This document shows positions 32,814 to 45,273 of a stretch of 64,000 nucleotides of DNA, in pieces. The notes under the pieces are model-generated. The model saw only the letters and a program-made list of their open reading frames with translations. It did no database searches and had not been told where the DNA came from. Both the position numbers and the translations under genes were made by a program. This DNA is from Guyanagaster necrorhizus (lineage: Eukaryota > Basidiomycota > Agaricomycetes > Agaricales > Physalacriaceae): contig NW_025064944.1 in assembly GCF_019112545.1 (NCBI RefSeq), positions 16,993 through 80,992 of the forward strand. The letters run 5' to 3'. The first letter of the stretch is position 1, and the number at the start of each line of letters is the position of its first letter.

Positions 32814-35800
32814 TCAGTGTTCATAGTCCTGAATGGCGTCCTCCACATTCATATATTTTTTGTTGACCCATTGGTTTGATTCTGGGCCATAGCCTTTCCA
32901 GCTGACTAGGTAGTCAACAGTTGTTTTCATGCCTCCGCCTCATGCTTTGACCTTTCATGTCTTGTGGTTTAGCACTTCATCGATTTCGTAGTGTTCTTCA
33001 TCATCAATGAGGTCTGGCGGAGGAGGTGGTGGTCGTTCTTGGTTTGGGAAGGCTGGTGCAATGTATGGAGTCAATAATGTTTCATTGAAAACATTATGTA
33101 TTTTCCAAGTTGCTGGTAGTTGCAACTTGTATGCGGATTTGCTGATTTTGGAGAGGATTTTGAAAGGTCCCGTTCGTTTGTCGGCCAGTTTCTGTTTTGG
33201 TCTTGGCAGATGGAGATTTGTCATATCCAGCCAAACCTTGTCATTGGCTGAATACTCATGGGCTGGGTGTCGGTGTTTATCATACTGCTTCTTCATCGTT
33301 GAAGCAGCTTTCTCCAGTGCTGTTTTGGTTTCTTCATGGATCTTTGCCATTGTTGTTGCAAAATCCGCTGACGCTGGCGTAGTAGTGTGCTGCCGTCCCA
33401 CTTGTGCAACTGGTGGGTTGCATCCATAATTCACAAAGAACGGCATTTTACCCATTGCGGAGTGAATTCTGTTGTTGTGTTGGAATGCTGCCAATGCTAG
33501 CCATTCCGTCCAGTCATCCTGTCGATAGCTGATGAAAAGTCGTAAGTACTTTTCAATTTCCTGGTTGGCCTGTTCTGTTTGGCCATCTGTCTGTGGATGA
33601 TATGCCATTGAGGCATTCCTCTTGATGTTGAGGAGTCGGTACAAATCGTCCAAGAATTTGGACACGAATTGTGATCCTCTGTCTGAAATTACTACTTGAG
33701 GCATGCCATACTTTGCATAGACCTCATCCCATAGTATCTTTGCCCATCTCTCGGATGTCAGTTCTGTAGAACAGGCGATCGGAATGATCGCCTTCGAGAA
33801 GCAATTGACTATGATGATGATCGCATCATAGCCATCACTTTCGGGAAGTCCAGTTATCATATCCATGGAAATATGGGTCCATGGTGATGAAGGGACCTCA
33901 TTCGGGTGGAGTGGAGCTGCTCTGGGTTGTGTTGAAGTCTTGCCTCGCTGGCAAACCTCACAGGCCTTGACATATCGGGTGATATCATGGTCCATTTTAG
34001 GCCACCAATATTCCCTCAAGACCAGTTCCTTGGTCTTAGCGATTCCAGGGTGTCCGGCAGTCGTGTGATCATGACTGATGGTGATGATATCACCCCTCAG
34101 TTTTTGATCCCTTGGGATGTAGATCCGTCCATCATAACGGATCAATCTCCCTTCTTTTTTCATCCCGCACTCGTGGTTGAGTGATGCGGCGATTCTTTGA
34201 TCCCACTTGTGTGGATCCCTGGTTGCGCTCTTGATGCGTTCGTGCATCTCTTCTTCCATGGGCATGATCATTGCAAGGAAGTGTTCTGGTCATAATAATA
34301 TGACCTCCTTGTTGTCATCTCCTCCTTGATCGTGATCCGCCCTGCGGCTGAGGAGATCGGCCTTCTTGTTAGTTACTCCAGCCTTGTGATGGAGTGTATA
34401 TTCATACTGTGACAATTCCATGACCCATCTGGCTTGTCTGCGATTAAGCTTTTGGGGGTGTCAGAAGTATCGGAGATTCTGGTGATCCATCCAGATTTCG
34501 AAGGTGTGATTGGCTCCAATGAGATAATGCTGCCATTCGGCAAGGGTGAGCATTATAGCCAGAAGCTCTTTATCGTAGATTTCGTAGTCGTGCTCAGTTA
34601 CTGTGAGTGCCTTTGACATAAAGGCGACTGGTCGCCATTTGCCATCCTGTTTCTGTGATAGTACGGCTCCAATAGCACCTTCACTGGAGTTGGCTTCCAC
34701 CTGGAACTTTCCATCCTGGCTTGGTATGGCCAGGATGACGTCTTCAGCTAGTCGGCGCTTGAGATCGTCGAATGCTGCTTGTTGGGAAATTCTCCAGTTC
34801 CATTGGGAATTTCTGGTTAATTGCATCATTGGGCAGACTATTTTGCTGTAGTCCCGAATGAACCGGCGGTAGAAGTTGGTGAATCCTAGAAATGATTGTA
34901 ACTCCTTCTTTTTTGATGGTTCTGGCCATTCGGTGACTTCTGCTACTTTGATCGGGTCCATCCTGATACTTCCTTCGCTGATAATGACTCTGAGGTATTC
35001 GGTTTCTAATACCTCGAATTCGCATTTTTCAGCTTTGAGGAAGAGTCGATGCTTCCTCATCAAGGATAGCACTTGACATACTAGCCTTCAGTGTTCGTCC
35101 TTGGTTTTGGACATAATGAGTATGTCGTCCAGATAGATCGTGACCTTCCTGGTGGCGATGAGATCCTTGAAGATGTCATTCATCATCCACTCGAAAGTGG
35201 CTGGTGAATTCGTCAATCTGAAGAACATAACCGTCGGTTCGAACAAACCATGGTTTGTTCGAAAAGCAGCTTTCCATTCATCTCCTTCCTTGATACGCAT
35301 GTTGTTGTACCCCCACTGAACGTCCAATTTGGTGTAGTACTTGGCACCTCAGAGTTTATCCATTAATTTGGAGATTAAGGGCAGAGGATAGCAGTTTTTG
35401 ATTGTCATTTCATTGAGCTTCCGATAATCCTGTACTGGTCGGAGTTTCCCATCCTTCTTTTTGACGAAAAAGAAGGGTGATGCCATTGGTGATTTTGATG
35501 GTCGGATTCTCCCACTAGATAAGTTTTCTTCAAGAAACTTATCCAGTTCTTGTTGTTTGTTATTGCCCAGTGGATAGCACTTGCAATCCAAGTTAGCGTT
35601 GGCATTAGGAATTAATTCGATTGCATGGTCCCAGGGTTTTGTGTCGGGTAGTTCGTCGAAACTCTCTTTTTCGAATAAATCCCGATAATCATGTGCCCAT
35701 TCGGGTACCATTTCCTCGAATGTTTTCTCCCCTTTCCCTGCGTTAGCTTTTGCTGCTAGGTCATTAGCATGGTGCATCGCCCGAATGCTAATGGCTCTTT

Positions 35801-36710
35801 GCAGGTCGACGGCGAGAATGGTCTCACCGTCTTCTATTTCTTCATCCCATTGGTCTTCAGGATCTTCATCCGGTAGTTCGAATGGAATTTTCCGGCAATG
35901 GCATCGAGCGAAGATGATACGTCCGGTTTTCCAATTGATTAGCAGATTGTGTCTGATGAGCCAGTCATGACCAAGGAACACTTCTTTTGTTCCTAGGTCG
36001 GTAACTGCTAAATCTATTCGTTCCGAATGATCGCCGATAGTGAGCCTAAGCTCCACATATTCAGTGATCATTCCAGCTTGGTTCCTTGTTCTGTCTGCAT
36101 TGTAGACAGGAATTGGGGCCGCTGTTGCCCATGTAGGTAATTGGTGTTTGGCGATGAAAGCCTGATTGATGGAACTTCCCATGCAGCCGCTGTCAATCAG
36201 GGCAGTGACTGCATGGGTAGATCAAGACGTCAATGTCTCGATCTGTGCTTTGGTTATTAGGTCCTGTCCTGAAGTTTTGGTCTGACGAATGAACTTTTGT
36301 GGTCCATGTAATTCGTCGAGCCATTCGAGTGCTTGACACCTTTCTACCTTTCACATCCCTGTGACCATGTTGTCAATCACTTCCTCGATGTGAGTCTTGT
36401 GCACCCAATTCTTGAGTACGGCTTTTGCCGTGGCTTCGTCCTTGGCATCCTTGATGGCCCACCAAGTCCATTCGGTATCGAATGGCTTGAGCCAGGCTGT
36501 GGGGTTTTCTACCCCTGTTCGGCCCGAAGGCAGTTGAGTCTGTCTAGATTTGTTAGTTTGATGAATGGAAGATGGAGACGTACCTTTGGGGCTCTCTGCC
36601 CCTCTTCGGCCTTTTGTCGGCGTTTGAGTGATAGGAGTCGATTCCTTAGGCGATTCTGTTTTTTGAGTAACGGGGTCAGGTATATTCGAATGCATGCATA
36701 ATTTGGGCAT
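32814..36710 (-). pseudogene. pol: E2 pol, nonsense mutations only
   Basis: All pol domains lie in a single minus-strand frame from 36710 to 32814, broken by stop codons but no frameshift. Protease DSG with a TGA just before it (near 36205-36215; Arg in E1), RT with YLDD (near 35130), RNase H with EANSSEGAIG (Asn for the expected Asp, near 34690), integrase HHCC and DDE blocks (34271-33480), and chromodomain YLVSWKGYGPESNQW (32865-32915). The best-kept piece is the integrase (34271-32955). Confidence 0.9.
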
Positions 36711-36802
36711 GTTGGTGGAAACTAAAGAAGAGGAAAAAATGTTAGTCTGTCCTGCAGGCTGTGACCTATTACTCTTGTCCTTGGCCGAGGCAGTCGAATC
36801 GC

Positions 36803-38620
36803 CTACTGCTCGGCCTTGCCTTTTACTTCCTTGGGCTTGTCTTCTTGCCCAAGGCCTTCTTCTTCCTTCATTAATTCAGCAATCTGTGCTCGAATATCTT
36901 CTCTGGTGCACTTGTTCTTCTTTTGCGGGCAGTTTCGTGCCATGTGGCCCTTCTGTCCACAATTGAAGCACTTACCTCCCTTCTTGAGGCGGTCCATGTC
37001 CATTGGCTGACCCGTTCCGGTATATGTCGTGCCCGTACCAGTTTGCTTCGCTCCATAAGAAGTTGAGGTCGAGCCACCAGGCTTCGTGGATGGGGCTGTA
37101 CTATAGGTGGGGGGCTTCTGGCCCTGTCCCTGGCTTCGATAGCCGTAGGCTAGAGTGGTCGCCTCCGCCTTCTGCCGCTGTCGTTCCTTATACATTCTGA
37201 TGATTCAGGCCTTCCACTTGTCATACCCTACTGGGATATCGCGTCCCAGGTCTGAAATTGTGATGAGATAGTTGGACGGCAATCCCATCTTCATGTATTT
37301 GACCATGCGGCCAGTGTCGGCTATGTCGTCCCGCACCCCAGCAAGTCTGCTGAGTCATTCCAATTCGTCGAAGTAGTCTGTGGCCACTTTGCTGGCCATC
37401 TTGTACTCCTTCATCTTCTGCTTGTGTACTTCTTGGACCACGGGATCAGTAAACTTCTCCCTGATCATTTGTTTGAAGACAGGCCATGCAGGGTATCGGT
37501 GATGGTCCCTGGTCATAGACCAGAATGAGGGGGCAATTAGAACCCACCACATTTTCACCTTGTCTGCCATGTGAGTGATGGCAAAGGTTACCTTGTACAT
37601 GTTGGCTAGGAAGTATGCAGCAAAGACTTGGAAGTACTGGTCGCAGTCGACCAGGAATCGATCGATATCATCTGATGCCCCTTTGAAAAGGTGGAGCTCG
37701 GCGCAAAGAATAGGTTTGACTTAAAGTATTTGGGCGTCGGCAGCGAGCGCCACTATTGGGTTCGGGATCCCGCCATCAGGTGGTTGCACCCAACCACTCG
37801 GGGGTCCTGGAAAGGAGTGGAGGGATCCATCATCAGCCACCGGACTTCCTGGTTTTGGTGCCTGTTTCTGCACGATTCGGCCATTTCGGACCATCCATCC
37901 CTGTGCGAGTGCTTCGGGATCATCTTCTGTGGGAGGCGGTGCCTCAGGTGCCTGAGGCCCACTGTCCTCGGCCTTGTCTGATGGCAGCTGTCTGGCAAAT
38001 GGTCGTGGGATCGGTGGCAGCCTCCATCGTTTGGGGTGTTGCCAGGCTGCCTGTGGTCGGCTCCTGGCAAGCCGAGATGCCATACTGAGGATGGCAGAGG
38101 TGGCGTATGAGTACCGAGATGTCGTTGTTCGGATTGAAGGTGCTGTGTTTGCCGACTTAGGCGGCAATATACTCGGCATCCATGGCATTGGGGCCAAGCA
38201 TTTGCCATTCTTCGGTTTGTATGGCGGTAACGGTCCCATCTGATAATGCAAAAATCTGTGGTTAAAGTTAGCAATGGCCCATTCAGTGGCCGCATATTGT
38301 AAAATTTCCTCTTGCTCGACATGGTCAGCAAGAGTATACCTTCGTCCCAGGGATGACCTTAGCCAAAGGTCGTCCTTCCACAATTCAGCGATCTGCTCTT
38401 AGTACAGCCGAATGAATTCCTGCTCGCGCACCTCGCATGCTCCCTTCCTTAATACTTCTTCTGCTGTGGGCTCGAAACTCCTTCCATACTCAGAGAGAGG
38501 GTCCTCATCCCTCTTGCCGGGGCCCTCCTCCTCTGCCTCATCATCCGCATCGCCATCCTTGCTCAGTATTTCCCCCTCAAGGAGGGAACTGTCGAGCAGG
38601 TCATAGGCCTCCGGGGCGGC
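36803..38620 (-). pseudogene. gag: E2 gag, nonsense mutations only
   Basis: One frame. Acidic start (YDLLDSSLLEGE), TAA near 38399, capsid region (37721-38383 and 37355-37600), CCHC knuckle CFNCGQKGHMARNC (near 36945-36985) and end KGKAEQ. Here the codon matching E1's stop at 10159 is TGC, so the tail TREDIRAQIAEL is continuous. Confidence 0.8.
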
Positions 38621-40037
38621 TATGCTGGGGCTGAGTACTGGGTCTGGTGTCGTCTGGCCCAGAGCGAGGAGTAGGCTCTCACTCGGGCTGCTGTTGCTGC
38701 TGCTTGGCCTCTCTCCTTGCTGTGTCCACCGCCATTGCTCTGCTATATCGATGGAAGTTGCGATAGAACTGGGGTCGAAGGAAGAGGGCGGCAATTGGCC
38801 CATCGAGGATCCTTTTGAGATCCCCTGTTGGGTCAATGTGCTCGTTGTCCCCCCCGATCGTTCCCCGGCCGGCTGGTATACCATTTCCCCTGTCGGGGAT
38901 ACTGTCAGTCTCTGTGATGGTATCGGTCCCGTATGATAGCAGTCAGCTGTCACTGAGTGCCTCCTCCCTCGGGATGCTAGTGGTCCGGATGGGCTTGGCC
39001 CCTGGGTCGGACTCGGTGGGGGGGGTGCTGGGCTCTCGGAAGGGTGAGTCGAGGGTGCTGGTGTTGACAAGGGTGCTGGTCCTGTTACTACCGGCCTCTC
39101 GCTGTCGCTGCTCTGCTTCTCATGCCTGGAGATACCTCCCGAAGAGGTGGTTCTCCCTATAGATCTCATTGTCGATACATGCCTGGGCGGCGAGGTGCTC
39201 AGGAAGGTCACAGGTAGGTTGAATTTGGTTTGCTCGGGGGTGGACCACATCAGGGGCCTCGGTTCCCCATGTTCCCTCTGGAACTGCTCGTATGCTTGTT
39301 GTTCTGCTAGGATTACCACTAGCTGTGCGGTGCTCCAACCGGTCAGCCTCGATGGCAGCGGATCGCCACCAGTGGCGCTCGCTGTTGTCGTCGTTCCAGT
39401 AGGGGTCATTATCGACCCTTGTTCTGCTGTCAGTGCTTGGGTTTCATACTGACGTTGTGTGATGGGATCCTCGGCCCCTAGGACTGGCTCCTCAAGCCAC
39501 CCATGAGGCATCCAAGGAGTCTCTAGCACAGCACCCAATGCCGGTGCTAGGGACGGGAGTTGTGGTCCTGGTTGCTGGGATGCTACGCTGGGGAGATGGG
39601 ATGGGAGTGTCGGGTCAGGGTCACTGAAATCCTGTGGCCCAGGGGTTTCCAGGGTCTCGGATGACTGCTGGCAAGGGTCGCAGAGGGTACATGTGCTGCT
39701 GACGCTGCTCCTCTTCTTCCCTAGTACGTTCCTCAGACATTCTCCCAGAGTCGTCTTTGGGTTCATGTCCTTCTGGCTGGTGGGGCTGTCAGGATGTTGA
39801 GGGTCAGGTAGAGGCAGGGATGTCGTGGAGGGGGAGGTCAGGTGTGACATTGCGGAGGATGGTTCTAATATATTGGAATTCGTGATAGTGCCTGATCGCC
39901 CAAGCTGTGATCGATTGATGTCCTTGACACAGTTGTATGATTATCAGAAGGCCAATCAAGATTCCTATGATAGAAGCTAGGAGTTTGAAGAACTCATGGG
40001 TAAAGTTTGGATCAGAAGGATTAAGGGCGGGGGGCAT
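38560..40037 (-). pseudogene. E2 ORF A (membrane-helix ORF), broken
   Basis: Starts MPPALNPSDPN with helix LLASIIGILIGLLIIIQLC and runs intact to a TGA at 39804. Further on in the same frame comes the conserved block DLKRILDGPIAALFLRPQF...NFHRYSRAM (near 38700-38810), matching E1's FLGSRVARQFLNPEF...LFSRYS. The +1 frame (39850-38399) happens to be fully open for 483 codons and continues into gag, so the two frames compete as the coding candidate here. Confidence 0.65.
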
Positions 40038-40145
40038 TCGGTTCCTCAGCACAATTGGGCTTGAGGAAGGGAATGAATTAAGAAGAGGTTGGTGATGAGC
40101 GTTCAGTTCTTTTTAGCTTTTAAGCTTTAAAGAAGAGAAGCTAAA

Positions 40146-40158
40146 AGTCTCGAACTAA
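40146..40158 (-). promoter_or_regulatory. E2 primer binding site, self-priming type
   Basis: Reading on the minus strand, TTAGTTCGAGACT lies one base inside the LTR and is the exact complement of the LTR 13-mer at 40323-40335. It differs from E1 at several positions, with matching changes in its own LTR. Confidence 0.8.
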
Positions 40159-40159
40159 T

Positions 40160-40720
40160 TGTTAGACTCAAACCCCACGTGACTATTAACACGTGATGAT
40201 AAACCGATTGAACCTCGCACTTCGGGTTAAACAATCAGAGTCCACTGAATGTCAATGATGTCGATGTGGGTCAAGGCTTTGCAAGTAGTAAGAGCTCGAG
40301 AGTAGTTTGGTGAAGATAAACTTTAGTTCGAGACTGGGGTATTACAGCGAGAACTAAGCTACTTAAATACTGTTCTGTTATCTAGCTATTAATAAACATC
40401 CACAAAAGATATTGTTCTGCTGTAGGGCTGTTACTGCTGTGGTTACCAAGCTTTATACAAAAGCTATTGTCCTGCTGTGTGCTGTTACTGCTGCGCCACG
40501 GTTGGAGAACAAAAGCGACATTGTCTCTCCCTTCACAGCACACAGCAGCGCAGTATGACAAGGACTGACTTGGATTGCTGACCAAGCTTTCCCATGGTCC
40601 CAACTGGGTTGCTGAGCTAAGCGTTCCCACAGTCCTAAGCACTGGCCTAAGTGCCCTGACTAAGCAAAGATAGGGGTCATTTCCGAGAAAAAAGAAAAGA
40701 AAATAGGAAAAATCGTAACA
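40160..40720 (-). repeat. E2 5' LTR
   Basis: 561 bp. It keeps both CACGTG boxes with an 8-bp spacer (40177-40196 region). Ends TGTTAG and GTAACA, followed by TAAAT. Confidence 0.95.
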
Positions 40721-40951
40721 TAAATTGACTTGGCATTTTACCACAGTGATGTTATTTCTCCAAGTCCAATTTGACTTCAAGATTATTAACCCAGTGCAAA
40801 GTTGTTTTGGCTAAGTCCACATTGATCCTTAGCCTTCTTAGCATAATATGGCTATCAGCTTGGAGCCTCAGCTATAGCTCTTGAATGGCTAGGCATACAG
40901 ACTTCAGATCATGCAAATATATTGTTTAAAATTGGCAATTTTTAGGGCTAG

Positions 40952-41346
40952 TGTTAGATCCAAGTCACATGTGATTAGTAACACATGATAAATGATCAAT
41001 ACCTCGTGCTTGGGTATAATGATCAAGTCCAGTGATACTAATACTTTATGCTGTCAAGGTGTAGACAAGTAAGCTTGAGAATGAATGTGGTATGAATAAA
41101 CTTTAGCTCAAAGCTGGGGTATACCAGTGAGAGCTGTGGGTCTTAAATACTATACAGGTGGTGCTAATAATACTACTACTTATTGTGTCTGTCTATGTCC
41201 ATGGTGCCCATTGTCCTTGAGCATCGTTGTTTAAGTTGACTTGATGAGCAGGTTAGTTGTGATGACTAAGCCCTCCCATGGTCTTATGCCTCTTGACTAA
41301 GCCTAAATAGGAGTAGAATCATGGAAAGAAAGGGAAAATCATAACA
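40952..41346 (-). repeat. E3 3' LTR (41-bp deletion)
   Basis: Same ends as the 5' LTR. A single copy of TTGAGCATC remains where the 5' LTR has two, so slippage or recombination between direct repeats explains the loss. Confidence 0.9.
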
Positions 41347-41384
41347 TTACCCCCTCTTTAAGACCATCATCCCAATAGCTTAAT

Positions 41385-44300
41385 TTAGGGATAATTCATA
41401 GTCATGTATGGCGTCCTCTGCTGTCATTTGTTTCTCATTGACCCATTGATTAGATTCGGGCCCATACTCCTTCCAACTGATGAGATAGTCCACAGTTGTA
41501 GTCATCCTGCTGCCTCGTGCCTTGACTTTTCAGAGTTTATAATTCAAAATTTGGTTGATTTTGTAATGTTCTTCATTGTCAATTAAGTCGGGTGGAGGTG
41601 GAGGCAGCCATTCCTGATTTGGGAAGGCAGGGGTGATATATGGGGAAAGTAGGGTTTCATTAAACATGTTATGGACCTTCCAACCAATTGGAAGACACAG
41701 TTTATAGATGCTTTCCTCTATTTTCGAAATGATCACAAAAGGGCCTGTACATTTGTCAGCTAGTTTCTGTTTTGGTCATGGAAGGTGTAGATTTGTTGTA
41801 TCTAGCCAGACTTTATCATTGACTGAGTATGTGTGCACTGGTCAATGATGTTTGTCATATTGCCTTTTCATTGCCATCGTGGCCTTTTTGAGGGCAGCCT
41901 TGGTTTCAGAATGAATCTTTGCCATGTCTGCAGCAAAGTCTGTCGAAGCGGGGGTCATTGTTTGGTGGTGTATGGAGTGGGCGACATTGGGGTGTTGTCT
42001 GTGGTTGACAAAAAATGGGGTTTGCCCTGTCGCTGAGTGGATGCAGTTGTTGTGCTGGAATGCTGCCAGCACTAACCATTTGATCCAGTCATTGTGCTGA
42101 TAGTTAATGAATAGTTGGAGATATTTTTCGACTTCCTGATTCACCCACTCCGCCTGTCCGTCGGTCTGTGAGTGGTATGCGGTAGAAGTGTTTCATTTAA
42201 TATTCAGTAGTTTGTACAAGTCGTCGAGGAACTTGGAGATGAATTGTGGTCCTTGATCGGAAATGACCACTTGGGGCATTCCATACTTAGCATACACTTC
42301 ATCTCGCAGGATTTTGGCCCACCCTTCTGATGTTAATTCAGTGGAGCATGTGATCGAGATGATCGCCTTTGAGAACCAGTCGACTATGATGAGGATAGTG
42401 TCATATCCATTACAATCAGAGAGTCCAGTGATTATATCAACTGAGATGTGGGTCCACAGGGACAATGGGATCTCATTTGGGTGGAGGAGGGCTGCATGTG
42501 ACTGCATCGAAGCCTTTTCTCTTTGGCAAGTTTCACATGCCTTGACGTATGCCATGATATCATTTCCTATTTTGGGCCACCAGTATTCCTGCAGAATGAG
42601 CTCCTTTGTCTTGGCGATGCCTGGGTGTCCTGCAGTGGTGTGGTCATGACACATGGCGATAATTTCTCCTCGCAGGCTGTGGTCTCTGGGGATGTAGATT
42701 CTTCCATTGTAGCAGATCAGCCCATCTTCTTTTGTCATTTCCCTCTTGTGATTAAGTGATGGGGCAACCCTTTGATCCCATTTGTGATTGTTGTGGGTTG
42801 CACTTTTGATCTGTTCATGGATCTCTTTCTCTGTTGGCATTATCATGGCCCAGAAGTGCTCGGGTCATAAGATAGTCACTCCCTCATTGTCATTTCCTCC
42901 TTGGTTGTGATCTGCATGTCAGAATAGGAGATCAGCCTTTTTATTCGCCATCCCTGCTTTGTGATGGAGAGTATATTGATATTGGGCAAGCTCTGTGACC
43001 CATTGGGCTTGTTGGCAGTTTAACTTCTGAGGTTGTTGGAAGTATCTGAGATTCTGGTGGTTGGTCCAGATCTCAAAGATCTTGGAAGCCCTGATCAGAT
43101 AATGTCACCACTCTTCCAGGGCTAACATTATTGTGAGCAATTCCTTGTCATAGATCTCATAGTTCCTTTTCATTATAGTTAATGCTTTTGAAAGGAAAGC
43201 AACTGGGTGCCACTTTCCATCCTGCTCCTGAGATAGCACTGCTCCTATTGCTCCTTCACTGGAGTTGGCTTCCACATGGAATTTCCCTTCCTGGGATGGT
43301 ATGGCAAGGATGACGTCCTTGGCTAGTTGTTGTTTCAGGTGTTTGAATGTGAGTTGTTGGGAGTCTCCCCACCCCCAGGGGGCATTACTGGTGAGTTGAG
43401 TCATGGGATGAATGATCTTGCTATAGTCTTGAATAAACCGTCAGTAAAAGTTGGTGAATCCGAGAAATGACTGCAACTCCTTTTTTCTGGTGGGGATCAG
43501 CCATTTGACTACCCTTGCCACTTTGATCAGGTCCATCCTAATGCTTCCCTCGCTGATGATCACCCCAAGGTATTCTGTCTCCAATACCTCAAACTTGCAT
43601 TTCTCAGCTTTGAGGAACAACTTGTGCTTTCTCATTAGGGCAAGTACCTGTCGTACCAGGCTTCGATGTTCCTCTTTTGTTCAGGACATAATTAGGATGT
43701 TGTCCAAATAGATGGTGACCTTTCTGGTGGCGATGAGTTCCTTGAATATGTCATTCATCATCCACTGGAAAGTAGCAGGTGAATTGGTCAGTCTGAAGAA
43801 CATAACGGTGGGCTCGAACAGCTCTCAGTTGGTTCTGAAAGCAGCCTTCCATTCATCTCTCTCCTTGATCTGAACATTGTTATACTCCCAGTGGATGTCA
43901 AGCTTGGTATAGTACTTGGCACCTCGGAGCTTGTCCATTAGTTCTAAGATCAGGGGCAAGGGGTACTGGTTCTTGATTGTCATCTTGTTCAGTTTTTGAT
44001 AATCTTGAACAGGCTGAAGCTTGTCGTCTTTCTTTTTTACAAAGAAGAACAGGGATGCCATCAGGGATTTTGATGGCCAAATGCATCTACTGGTCAAGTT
44101 TTCATCAAGGAACTTGTCAAGTTCCTGTTGCTCCTGATTGCCGAGAGGATAGGTTTTACAGTCCAAATTGGTGTTGGCATTGGGGACCAGCTTGATAGCA
44201 TGGTCTCAAGGCTTTGGGTCTGGGAGCTCATCGAAACTCTCTTTCTCGAAGAGGTCTTGGTAGTCTCGTGCCCATTCAGGCACCATCTCTTCAAATGTCT

Positions 44301-45273
44301 TTTCTATCCTTCCTTCATAAGCCTTTGCTGCTAGGTTGTTGGCGTGATGAATAGCTCGAATGTGGATTTCCTTCTGCAGGTCTACAGCTAGAATGGTTTC
44401 ACCATCCTCCATTTCTTCATCCCATTTATCCTCTGGGTCTTCATCAGGTAGCTCGAACAGGATTTTTCAGCAACAGCACTGGGTGAAGGTAATTCGTCCG
44501 GTCTTTCAGTTTATAAGTGGGTTATGTCATATGAGCTGATTGTGTTCCAGGAATAACTCCTTCATCCCAAGGTCCGTTATGGCTAAGTCGATCTGTTCAG
44601 AATGATCTCCAATGGTTAAATGGAGTTCAACAAACTCAGTGATTGAACCGGCTTGGTTTTTTGTCCCATCCGCATTGTATACCAGGATAGGGGCCATGGT
44701 GGACCAGATCAGGAGTTTGTTTTAGATGATGAAGGCCTGGTTTATTGAACTTCCGGTGCACCCACTGTCAATCAGGGTGGTCACTGAGTATACAGATCAG
44801 GTGATCAGAGTTTTAATTTGGGCTTTGGTCGTCAAGTCCCTGCCAGGGGTTCTGGTGTGCCTGATGAATTTGCAAGGTCCTCGTAGCTCATCTAGCCACT
44901 CAAGAGCCTTGCTTCGTTCAGCATCTTTCAATTCTGCCACCACTTTATCAGTTACTTCTCCTGTTCAGGTCTGGTATATCCATCCCCCTAGCACAGCTTT
45001 CACTGTGTGGTTATCAACTGCTTCCTTGATGGTTCTCCAGGTCCATTCTGTGTCGAATGGTTTAAGCCATTTCGAGAGGCCCTCTGCTCCAATCCAGCCC
45101 ATAGGCAGTTGAGTCTTTTCTTGCGATTCATTGGTGTGCATGTCAACTGTTTGTGGTATATTCGAATGCATATTTAATGGCATAGGCATAATTACAGAGG
45201 TATTGTAAGTCTGTTCAATGGCTGAGACTGGCACACCATGAAGTTCATTGGCCGACCCAGTGGAATCACTCAC
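41385..45273 (-). pseudogene. pol: E3 pol, nonsense mutations only
   Basis: All recognisable blocks share one minus-strand frame. N-terminal WLKPFDTEWTW region (near 45050), RT with linker (44166-43441), RNase H EANSSEGAIG with Asn (near 43260), integrase (42846-41842) with HHCC and DDE blocks, chromodomain YLISWKEYGPESNQW (near 41440-41490). Many stops, mostly at former CGA or CAA/CAG codons. Confidence 0.85.

Larger units (their letters stand above)
31956..40720 (-). mobile_element. E2: full-length chromodomain Ty3/Gypsy retrotransposon
   Basis: 8765 bp with two 561-bp LTRs, flanked by TAAAT (31951-31955 and 40721-40725). Same plan as E1: ORF A, gag, pol with chromodomain. The LTRs differ at about 11 of 561 positions by hand count, nearly all transitions at CpG. 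It sits inside R2 copy 1; R2 reads straight across once E2 and one TAAAT are removed. Confidence 0.95.

Noticed and set aside
38412..39452. Plus-strand ORFs with signal-like N-termini in E2
   Set aside because: They are shadows of ORF A and gag on the minus strand and have no counterpart in other copies.
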